Assembly: GCA_001275005.1 (NCBI GenBank)
Contig: JWZX01001799.1
Coordinates: 1 to 24,178, forward strand
Length of the DNA: 24,178 nt
Source of the DNA: Chrysochromulina tobinii
Taxonomy: Eukaryota > Haptophyta > Prymnesiales > Chrysochromulinaceae
Reading direction: 5' to 3'
This document shows positions 1 to 7,588 of the stretch, piece after piece. The notes beneath the pieces are model-generated. The model saw only the letters and a program-made list of their open reading frames with translations. It did not search any database and was not told where the DNA came from. Each line of letters begins with the position of its first letter. Within the stretch, counting starts at the first letter, position 1. The translations under genes and the position numbers were made by a program.

Positions 1-2
1 GT

Positions 3-146
3 GCTGCAGGCGCTGCTGCTGGCTCGAGTGCAGGCGGTGCCGCCCCAAATGAGATGGTCGAAGAGCCACCGCCGAAGAGGCCGCCGCCGCCAAACGTGTT
101 CAGACTGGACGCGGGAGCGGGAGCGGCTGCCATATGGCGACGATGA
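3..146 (+). CDS. Possible C-terminal end of an upstream gene (partial)
   Basis: The third forward frame is open from the window edge to a TGA at 144-146. It reads as an Ala/Gly-rich stretch, then MVEEPPPKRPPPPNVFRLD and a short Ala-rich end. Composition (acidic, then proline-rich and basic) is typical of a disordered protein tail in this genome. The first frame is also open, to 192, but encodes an Arg-rich string that looks like a shadow. No family is recognised and the upstream part is outside the window, so both frame and product are uncertain. Confidence 0.35.
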   Translation, partial: AAGAAAGSSAGGAAPNEMVEEPPPKRPPPPNVFRLDAGAGAAAIWRR

Positions 147-552
147 AGCCCGCAAGTCGCGCAAAGTCGTGTGTGAACACTTCGGGGCATAAATGTTTCG
201 AGCCACGTGTCGCGAGAAAAGATACATGTGTCAAGTCAGTATCGACAGTATTTTACATGTAGTTCAGCTTCTGTGCTGGGTATACACAGTGTCGTATGTA
301 ATACATGTACCATGTATTACATGTAATACATGGTAGCGACACGTGCGACCCCATGTGTCCCTGCTCTTCCGTCTCTAGAATTTGCTGACCAACTTTCCTG
401 TGGAAAGCCCAGCGAGGCTCCAACGAACGGGGCTACTGTAAACTCTGCGAGGGTCGAACGGGGGTCCCGTTGATTCTAATTCATGGCAGGGTGCGGCCGG
501 TCGGAAGAGGGACGGGCACTTTCGGGGCCCACCCGTCGGCAGGGCGTCCGCA
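147..552. other. Intergenic region with an AT-rich inverted repeat
   Basis: There is no convincing coding sequence in this interval. It holds the AT-rich inverted repeat described separately at 289-343 and a GC-poorer stretch from about 200 to 345. The rest is unremarkable sequence leading to the carboxypeptidase start codon. It should contain the 3' end of the left-hand gene and the promoter of the carboxypeptidase gene, but no clear TATA box or polyadenylation signal stands out. Confidence 0.5.
289..343. repeat. AT-rich inverted repeat (TACATGTAATACATG palindromes)
   Basis: The segment carries ATGTAATACATG, then CATGTATTACATG, then ATGTAATACATGG, bounded by TGTCG on the left and CGACA on the right. 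The arms are complementary, so a hairpin or cruciform is possible. It lies in the gap between two plus-strand genes. It could be a 3'-end processing signal, a protein-binding palindrome, or a remnant of a small inverted-repeat element; the sequence alone does not decide. Confidence 0.6.
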
Positions 553-3500
553 ATGGCGCAGTATCTCCACGACCACTACGTCGATGGGCTGACCTTCGAC
601 GCGAGCTTCGACTCGGGCAACGCAGCGGCGCGCGTCGAAAAGCTCGGCGGCAGCGAGTTCGGCCTGTGGACGCTGCGAGATTGCGAGGGCACGCCGCACG
701 AGAACGGCTGCCGCACGTGGTTCTGCTTCTCGGTGCGCGGCGCGCTCGTCACCGGGCGCACGCTCGCGTTCCGCATCCACAACATGAACAGCCAGGGCAA
801 CCTCTACCGGCACGACATGCGGCCCGTGTACCGCTCGCTTCCCTCCAAGCCGGAGTGGGAACGCCTGCCGGTTTCGGCGACGCACTGGGGCGGCAAGGCA
901 AAGGACAAGTACAAGGAGATGCGCGAGAACACGCGCGGCGCGGAGGAGGATGGCTTCGTCGTGCGCTTCGAGCACACGATCGACACGCCAGCCGACGACA
1001 CCCTCTACTTCGCCTTCTGCTTCCCGGCGTCGTATACCGAATCGATGGCGCGGCTCGCGTGGCTCGATGCGCTCTTCGGCCTGCCGCGCGCGCCCGTCTG
1101 TGCGCCCATCACGGCGCGCCGTGCGCCGCGCGCGGCGGTGCTCGAGGCTCACGCCGCAGCACCCGAGGCCGAGAGCGTCGTGCTGGGCGCTCCGCCACAG
1201 CCACCGCCGGCGACGCCACCGCCACCGACGGCGATGCCACCGACGCCACCGACGGCGACGCCACCGACGGCACCGGCGCCGCGGACGTCATGGTTCCAAT
1301 CTCTGAGCTCCTTTCTCACCTCCGTGGCCGCGCGCTGCCTCCTCGCTGCGGGTGCGCAGCAGGCCCCCGCAGCCGCCCTGCTGCCCACAGCCGCCCTGCT
1401 GCCCTCAGCCGCCCTGCTGCCCTCAGGCGCCCTGCTTCCCACAGCTGCCGAATCGACGCCCTCATCCGCGAGATATGCGCCGAGATCGGTGCCGATCCGC
1501 GCCGATGCCCCCGCCGCCATCGTTGCCGACGACATCTTCCTGGAGGCCGCGCATGCTCATCTGGGGCCCAAGACACCGCCAAAGGACACTCAGGCAAGCT
1601 TCCCTAATCAGGCAAGCTTCCCTAATCAGGCAAGCTTCCCTAATCAGGCAAGCTTCCCTAATCAGGCAAGCTTCCCGCTCGGCTTCCCGCACTCTCCGCA
1701 GACGCCCGCACAAACGCCGCCCAACACAGCGCCCATCTACCTCCTCGACGACGCTCAGGACGACGCTCGTGCGGCCGCCCAGGCCGCTCAGGACGACGCT
1801 GACGCCGCTGCTGACGACGACGACGACGACGACGACCATGCTGTCTCAGACGCCCCCGACGCCGCCGCGCTCGCGGCGGCGCTCTCCGCCGCGGCGCCGC
1901 CCAGCTGCGCCCAGGACGGCGCCGCCCACGACGGCGCCACGGCCACTGCGACGACGACGGCGGACGTTTGCGACGAGTGGCTGCTCTCCGGACGCGGCGC
2001 GTCGCGGGCGCGCATGGAGATCGCCACCGCGGCGGTCGCGAGCGCCGCGCGGCTCGCGCCCGCGACGACGCCAGATCGTAGCTCGATCTACTACCATCGC
2101 GAGCTCCTCACGAGATCGCTCGACGGCCGACGGATCGATCTCCTCACAATCTCGAGCCGCGAGGGCATGCTGCCCGGCCGCGAGCCGCCGATCCCCGAGC
2201 TATGCGCCCAGCACGGCGCCGTCCAGCACGGCGCCGTCCAGCACGGCGGCGCTCAGCACGGCGCGGTCGCCGAGGGCGGGAAGCGCGCGCGTCGTTTCGA
2301 GCGTTCGAAGCGCGTCTTCCTGTTGACAAGCCGCGTCCACCCCGGCGAGACGCCCGCGTCGCATGTCTTTGAGGTGCGTGCCTGATTGCCTCCCTCATTG
2401 CATGCGCACTTGATGGCGGCTGGTGGCCTCTCTAATGGCCTCCCTGATGACCTCTCTGATGACCTCCCTGATGGCCTGTGTGATGGCCTCCCTCATTACC
2501 TCCCTCATTGCCTGTCTAATGGCCTCCCTCATTGCCTCCCTGATGGCGTCCCTCATGACCTCCCTCATTGCATGCAGGGCTTCTTGCGCTTCATCCTCGA
2601 CGATCACGATCCACGCGCGCGGGCGCTGCGCGACGCCTTCGTGTTCAAGCTCGTGCCGATGCTCAACCCAGGTGCCTCTGATTGCCTCCGATTGCCTCCG
2701 ATTGCCTCTGATGACCTCTGATTGCCTCTGATTGCAAGCTCGTGCCGATGCTCAACCCAGGTGGCTACGTGACCTCTGATGACCTCTGATGGCCTCTGAT
2801 GGCCTCTGATGGCCTCTGATGGCCTCTGATGACCTCTGATTGCCTCTGATGGCCTCTGATGGCCTCTGATAACCTTGCATGCATGATCGGTATCATCCCC
2901 CCGCCCCTGACCAGATGGCGTCTACCGAGGGTACTACCGCTCCGACACCCGAGGGGTCAACCTGAATCGCGTCTACTGTGCGCCCGATATGGCGCTCCAC
3001 CCGAGCATCTTCGCGACGATGGCACTTGTGCGGCAGGTGCGTGCGCTGTGATGGGCACTGATGATGAGCGCTGTGATGGGCACTGAAGTTGAGCGCTCCG
3101 TGCCGCGCATCGATTCTTATCGACGCTTATCGACGCTCGTGCGCACTTGTGCGGCAGCTACACAGCGACGGCCGGCTTCACTTTTACATCGACTGCCACG
3201 CCCACTCGAACAAGCGCGGCTGCTTCCTATTTGGGAACGCGCTCGATCTCGCGCCCGAGATGCTCGCGAACGTGCTCTACGCGCGGCTGATGCAGAACAA
3301 CTGCCGCTGGTTCGACTTCGAAGGGTGTGGGCGAGATCGAGCGAGATCTGATTGCATCTAATTACCTCTGATTGCCGCTGGTTCGACTTCGAAGGGTGCG
3401 AGCGCAAGATTCCGAGCGAGATGTCTCGAGATTCCGAGCGAGATGTCTCGAGATTCCGAGCTCGAGATCTCGCGCGCTTCGCTGATTGCGCCTGAGGACC

Positions 3501-6176
3501 ACCCTGAGTGCGACTGATTGCGTCCCTCATCAGGTGCGAGTTCAAGTTCTCCTGATTGCGACTGATTGCGACTGATTGCGACTGATTGCGTCCCTCATCA
3601 GGTGCGAGTTCAAGTTCTCCTGATTGCGACTGATTGCGACTGATTGCGACTTATTGCGCCCCTCATCAGGTGCGAGTTCAAGTTCTCCTGATTGCGACTG
3701 ATTGCGACTGATTGCGACTTATTGCGCCCCTCATCAGGTGCGAGTTCAAGTTCTCCGAGAAGCTCGCGCAGCAGTACGGTCGGGATGCCCGGGACGGCGC
3801 GGGGCCGGGGAAGGAGGGCTCTGGACGGGTTGGAGTCTACCGGCTCACAGGTGATTGCGACTGATTGCGACTGATTGCGACTGATTGCGACGGATTGCGA
3901 CGGATTGCGACGGATTGCGACTGATTGCGACTGATTGCGACTGGTTTGGCTCTCGAAACGGCTCAAAGGTGATTGCGACGGATGGCCCTCGGATTGCATG
4001 CGGATGGCCCTCGGATTGCATGCGGATGGCCATCGCATCGGATTGCATGCGGATTGCATGCGGATGGTACCGCTGAGCGCTGTGATGGGCGCCAATCGTC
4101 CCCTCAACGCATGCAAGTGCTCACCACGGCGCCCTCTCCCCTCCCAGGCCTCACCCACGTGTATACCCTCGAGTGTAACTACAACACGAGCCGCGTCGTC
4201 AACAAGCTTGCCCATCCGCATGCGCCCGAAGGCACCGACCAGAACCGTTCCCTCTCGCCGCAGCCGCCACTGCGCGAGCTCCATCCAAAGTACGCGTATG
4301 ATTGCGTATGATTGCGTATGATTGCGTATGATTGCTAATGAGACCTTTATCCAAAGTACGCGCCTGATTGCGACTCATTGGGTCTGATTGCGTATGATTG
4401 CTAATGAGAGCTCCATCCAAAGTACGCGCCTGATTGCGAATGATTGCGATTATTGCGACTGATTGCTAATGAGAGCTCCATCCAAAGTACGCGCCTGATT
4501 GCGAATGATTGCGATTATTGCGACTGATTGCTAATGAGAGCTCCATCCAAAGTACGCGCCGAGCACGTGGCACGCTGTGGGGAAGTCTCTGATGGCGTCT
4601 GATTGGACTTGATTGCCATCGCTCATCAGGTACGAGCCGAGCACGTGGCATGCTGTGGGGAAGTCGCTCGGCGTCTCCGCGCTCGACGTGCTCGAGATCA
4701 ACCCGAGATCGCGTCTCGGGGGGACGAGATCAGCCGAGATGTCGATGAACCTACAGCGTGTGAGTGGTGCCGCCCCCCGAGATTGAATCGGCACCTCGTG
4801 TATTCACACCCTCCACCCCCTTCCCTTCACAGCTGCGCTCGACAGTGTCCGCGTACATTCGCACGAAGGAGAAGGCAGCGGCTAAGAAGCATGCGAAGAA
4901 GATGGCCGACAAGGTCGCCAAGAAGGCAGCGGGGGGCGGCGCGAGTGACGAAGAAGGCAGCGACGGAGGCGGCAGCGACGGAGGCGAGGCGCCCGAGACG
5001 GCGCCCGCAGCCGGCGACGCGCCCGACACAGCGCCCGAGGGCGCGGTGCTCGTCACGGCGCTCGGCAACGAGGGCGCCGTATCGGTGAAGCGGGTGGAGC
5101 GACGCGACGCTCAGCACGGCGCGTCGACGTCCGAGAACGACTCGCCGCAGTCGGCGGGCGCTGCGGACGATGAGGCGCGGGCGGCCGCCAACGCCCAACC
5201 CGGCGCCAACGCCCAACACGGCGCCGAGGGCTCCACGTGCCTCTCGCTCGCAAGCTTCGCGGCGCCGTATTGGGCGTCCGTGGACGGCACGCCGCTCGTG
5301 CGCTCGGGATTCAATCTCAAGTCGGCGACCGTTGGGCGTCTTGAGCCAGGGACACGTGTGCAGGTGCGTGCTACCTTCCAATTGACCTCTGATGATGACC
5401 TCTGATGATGACCTCTGATGAGGACCTCTGATTGCCTCCCTCATCAGGTGCGTGCTACCTTCCAATTGACCTCTGATGATGACCTCTGATGATGACCTCT
5501 GATTGCCTCCCTCATCAGGTGCGTGCTACCTTCCAATTGACCTGATGATGACCTCTGATGAGGACCTCTGATTGCCTCCCTCATCAGGTGCGTGCTACCT
5601 TCCAATTGACCTCTGATGAGGACCTCTGATTGCCTCCCTCATCAGGTGCGTGCTACCTTCCAATTGACCTCTGATGATGACCTCTGATGATGACCTCTGA
5701 TCGCCTCCCTCATCAGGTGCGTGCTACCTTCCAATTGACCTCTGATGATGACCTCTGATGATGACCTCTGATTGCCTCCCTCATCAGGTGCTCGAGACGA
5801 AGCGCACGCTCGACGGCGGGCTGCGTCCCGATTGCATGCTGATTGCACCTGATTGCACCTGATTGCACCTGATTGCCTCCTTCATCAGGTGCTCGAGACG
5901 AAGCGCACGCTCGACGGCGGGCTGCGCGCAGCCATCAGCCTCGAGATGCAACCTCGGGCTCGTCACGGCTGGATGACGCTCATCATGACCGACGGCAAGG
6001 AGCAAGTCACGTACGTCACGCCCCAACCGCCGCTCGAGCTGCCCCCAGTCAAGTCAAAAGCGGCGCCGTGTTGGGCGCCGGCGGGGGCGCCGGCCGAGGG
6101 GGAAGCGAGAGGGGAGGAGCCACCGGAGCTTGTCGCATCGGGCGAGACCAAGGGAGGAGTCGCCTTTGTGTTCTGA
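553..6176 (+). CDS. AGBL5: Cytosolic carboxypeptidase, CCP5/AGBL5-like (9 exons)
   Basis: This is an M14 metallocarboxypeptidase of the CCP family, which trims glutamates from tubulin tails; CCP5 members remove the branch-point glutamate. Exons by frame and splice sites: 553-2373, 2578-2671, 2915-3036, 3158-3324, 3738-3850, 4148-4289, 4630-4759, 4833-5363, 5889-6176 (1135 aa). Phases match at every junction. Residues 1-182 resemble the CCP5 N-domain ([27 protein letters not shown]). Residues 183-505 are low-complexity (Pro/Thr, QASFPN repeats, poly-Asp). The catalytic domain runs about 510-863: zinc motif HPGE (H596, E599), MLNPDGV, RGVNLNR, DCHAH (third zinc His 693 or 695), and ECNYN with the likely catalytic Glu781. 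The tail has a Lys/Ala-rich helix, an acidic linker and an SH3-like module (about 1010-1080). Seven of eight introns begin GTG and one GTA. Family and catalytic residues are secure; exact exon edges in repeat-filled introns are inferred. Confidence 0.9.
1198..1450 (+). repeat. Proline-rich coding repeats (TPPTA and AALLP)
   Basis: Two adjacent low-complexity coding arrays lie in carboxypeptidase exon 1. The first (about 1198-1280) is built of CCACCGACGG-type units encoding Pro/Thr/Ala. The second (about 1370-1450) uses 18-nt units near GCCGCCCTGCTGCCCTCA encoding [12 protein letters not shown]. Both extend the flexible linker ahead of the peptidase domain. Confidence 0.8.
1591..1680 (+). repeat. 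In-frame 18-bp coding repeat, five copies (QASFPN)
   Basis: The unit CAGGCAAGCTTCCCTAAT is repeated in tandem inside exon 1 of the carboxypeptidase gene and encodes Gln-Ala-Ser-Phe-Pro-Asn five times, the last copy running into PLGFP. The first four copies are identical at DNA level, which indicates recent expansion or homogenisation. It sits in the disordered insert between the N-domain and the catalytic domain, where length change should be tolerated. Confidence 0.95.
2374..2577 (+). repeat. Carboxypeptidase intron 1, filled with decamer repeats
   Basis: The intron starts GTGCGT and ends GCATGCAG, and joins GAG to GGC in phase 0. Between these ends it is almost entirely variants of CTGATGGCCTC, CTGATGACCTC, CTCATTGCCTC and CTAATGGCCTC. 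No exon copy was noticed in this intron. Confidence 0.85.
2672..2914 (+). repeat. Carboxypeptidase intron 2, decamer repeats plus exon-2 copy
   Basis: The donor is GTGCCT and the acceptor TGACCAG; the phase-1 join completes the conserved NPDG motif. The interior is runs of CTGATTGCCTC and CTGATGGCCTC. At about 2735-2768 there is a copy of the last 25 or so bases of exon 2 (AAGCTCGTGCCGATGCTCAA and following CCCAG) continuing into GTGGCTACGTG, which is weakly similar to the start of exon 3. Confidence 0.85.
3037..3157 (+). repeat. Carboxypeptidase intron 3, acceptor formed by exon-3 copy
   Basis: The donor is GTGCGT. The intron ends with a copy of the exon-3 terminus (GCACTTGTGCGGCAG), and the final CAG of that copy serves as the acceptor just before CTACACAGC of exon 4. 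The same 15 bases thus stand at 3022-3036 and 3143-3157. Short CGACGCTTATCGACGCT and GCTGTGATGGGCACTGA duplications fill the middle. Confidence 0.85.
3325..3737 (+). repeat. Carboxypeptidase intron 4, three exact-length 68-bp units and a junction copy
   Basis: The donor is GTGTGG, the acceptor CATCAG, phase 2. At 3373-3420 lies a copy of the exon 4 end continuing without intron into a decayed exon 5 start. Then come three tandem 68-bp units at 3534-3601, 3602-3669 and 3670-3737. Each unit starts with the first 19 bases of exon 5 (GTGCGAGTTCAAGTTCTCC), continues with TGATTGCGAC repeats and ends CATCAG. The real exon 5 starts at 3738, where the same 19 bases run on into the conserved [15 protein letters not shown] coding sequence. 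Confidence 0.9.
3851..4147 (+). repeat. Carboxypeptidase intron 5, GATTGCGAC repeats and shared 3' element
   Basis: The donor is GTGATT and the acceptor CTCCCAG; the phase-1 join restores [13 protein letters not shown]. The intron opens with ACTGATTGCG and ACGGATTGCG units. At about 3958-3978 a second CGGCTCAAAGGTGATTGCG imitates the real exon 5 end and donor. GGATTGCATGCGGATGG units follow. The last 40 bases contain GCATGCAAGTGCTCACCACG, which recurs at the 3' end of intron 4 of the NIPA-like gene. Confidence 0.85.
4290..4629 (+). repeat. Carboxypeptidase intron 6, repeated exon-6 ends and intact junction copy
   Basis: The donor is GTACGC and the acceptor CATCAG, phase 2. The exon 6 end (CTCCATCCAAAGTACGCG) recurs at about 4344, 4410, 4475 and 4540, separated by TGATTGCGAATGATTGCG-type spacers. 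The last copy, 4538-4587, continues directly into CCGAGCACGTGGCACGCTG, the start of exon 7, so it is the exon 6/7 junction without the intron. It reads [15 protein letters not shown], against [15 protein letters not shown] in the spliced product. Confidence 0.9.
5364..5888 (+). repeat. Carboxypeptidase intron 8, tandem array of whole introns
   Basis: Six tandem units at 5364-5447, 5448-5518, 5519-5587, 5588-5645, 5646-5716 and 5717-5787 (84, 71, 69, 58, 71, 71 bp) each begin GTGCGTGCTACC, carry CTGATGATGACC/CTGATGAGGACC repeats and end CATCAG. A seventh segment, 5788-5888, starts with the first 38 or so bases of exon 9, then GATTGCACCT repeats, then CATCAG. Every unit therefore has its own donor and acceptor. 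Exon 9 is taken to start at 5889 because only that copy stays open into the conserved tail; phase 0 at both ends. Confidence 0.9.
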
Positions 6177-6435
6177 CGAAACCACAAGGGCGGAGGCGCC
6201 TTTAATTGTGTTCTGACAGTCAGTCAGTCGTGGAGCACGTAGCAGACACGTTGGGATGTTGGCGACGTGACGTGCGCGGCGGTCGGGGCTCGCCAAGCAA
6301 TTGGGGCTCGGGACCTTCGCCGGTTTTCCGAAGATTTCGGTTACATCACGAAATTCCACAAAGCCCTTGTTCTTGCGGATTTCGATTTGCCCGACTCTTT
6401 TCGAGGGTGTGGGGTGGAAGGTAGTGAGGCCGCCA
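6177..6435. other. Intergenic region between carboxypeptidase and coiled-coil genes
   Basis: Just after the stop codon a short near-duplication appears: GGAGTCGCCTTTGTGTTCTGAC is followed by GGAGGCGCCTTTAATTGTGTTCTGAC. The rest, especially 6300-6430, has lower GC than the coding regions and is open in several frames on both strands, none recognisable. It probably holds the terminator of the first gene and the 5' leader of the second. Confidence 0.4.
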
Positions 6436-7023
6436 ATGGAGCACTTGACAATGAGCGATGGCAAAGGCTTGAGCTCCGTTCGCTCAGGACGTCCGCAGAG
6501 CACCTCACGCTCAGGCTCAGGCTCACCGTCGGCCCGTTCGCCGGGCCGTTCGCCGCCCCCCAGCGCGCGCGAGGCCGAGCACACCATCACGTTTATCAGC
6601 GTCTCGAGACCTTCTGCCGTCGTGCACACCAAGTTCGACGAGCATCTGGAGCTGCAAAAGCAGTACTCCGAAAAGGAGGCGTGCCGCCAGAAGTTTCTCG
6701 ACAAGGCGGCGTTTGAGGAGGAGCAGAAGTCGAGCGAGAGGGCGCGCCAGAAGCAGCAGTGGAGGAAACGAATGCGCGCGCGCGAGGCTGCGGTGCGTCA
6801 CGAGCGTGAGTTCCGCGAAAACGAGCGCAAGCTCGCACTGCAGGATTGGCAGCGATCCGTCCACGTGGCGCAGCAGAGCCAAAAGGCGCGCATCACCAGG
6901 GCCGATCGGTTCGTCAACATGGCGGCGGCCGATCGCGAAAAGAACATCTATGAGCGCTCGATCCTGCACTTTGTCATAGGGAACTTCAAGGGCAGGCAGG
7001 AGGGCGCGGGAAATGACTGGTAG
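6436..7023 (+). CDS. Hypothetical coiled-coil protein
   Basis: A 195-residue open frame with GC-rich third positions typical of the neighbouring genes. After a Ser/Arg/Pro-rich start (SGRPQSTSRSGSGSPSARSPGRSPPP), residues about 65-175 are highly charged and rich in Glu, Lys, Arg, Gln and Ala, as expected for a long helical coiled coil; the end (YERSILHFVIGNFKG) is more hydrophobic. No family is recognised. The frame is open upstream to an ATG at 6301, but that part has different codon use, so ATG 6436 (or 6451) is preferred. Upstream exons cannot be excluded. A structural or axonemal role is possible but is only a guess. Confidence 0.6.
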   Translation: MEHLTMSDGKGLSSVRSGRPQSTSRSGSGSPSARSPGRSPPPSAREAEHTITFISVSRPSAVVHTKFDEHLELQKQYSEKEACRQKFLDKAAFEEEQKSSERARQKQQWRKRMRAREAAVRHEREFRENERKLALQDWQRSVHVAQQSQKARITRADRFVNMAAADREKNIYERSILHFVIGNFKGRQEGAGNDW

Positions 7024-7588
7024 CCTCAGGGGCAGCCAGGATGGGTGCTGATGGGCGCGGCCATTCAGTGCGCTCACCATGAGCATGGCGCTCACGATGT
7101 GCCTTCGGACGACCATACAGTCGAGTGTGGGTCCTGGGCGCTCCATGCACATGTAGTTAAATATTAGGCAAGTTTGCTTGGTTGACCAGACCATACCTAG
7201 TACACGCACGGACCCTAGGGTCAGCCATTGCCTCCCCGAACACGCGAACGCGATGGGCCGCGCGTCTACTCACTTCAAACTTAGCCGAAAATGCAAATAA
7301 ATCTCCAGAGTACATATGACGGCAACGCGTGAGTTACAGTACATGCAACTGACTACGACGGTAGTCAGTACAGCAAGTCGAAATGTGTACGAATGCGCCC
7401 TATGAGGGTTTCGGGTTGTCGACTCGGTTTCGAAAAAACCTGCGCATCCAAAAAACCTGCGAGTTGGCGTTTGGTCTCGCGACCGGTCCGAGCACAGGCG
7501 ATCCGGAACTCAAAAGCTACTGGTCCAGAAAGGCGTCCTACGAGCTTAGGGCCTCCAAGGCCGCCGGAGCTGCGGCGTGCGGACGCGC
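7024..7588. other. Intergenic region upstream of the NIPA-like gene
   Basis: No gene is seen. The sequence from about 7140 to 7380 is richer in A/T than the flanks (for example GTTAAATATTAGG and ATGCAAATAAATC). An AAAAAACCTGCG direct repeat lies at about 7434-7460, close to the downstream start. The interval should contain the promoter of the NIPA-like gene. Confidence 0.4.

Noticed and set aside
553-2385. Bacterial-style reading of carboxypeptidase exon 1 as a complete 610-codon gene
   Set aside because: The frame stops just after HPGE, in the middle of the catalytic domain. The rest of the domain follows downstream in order, separated by GT...AG introns.
6054-6704. Minus-strand open frame opposite the start of the coiled-coil gene, with a protein-like segment (RVGQIEIRKNKGFVEFRDVT)
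   Set aside because: It overlaps carboxypeptidase exon 9 and the coiled-coil gene antisense, has no family match I recognise, and the plus-strand genes have better codon use.
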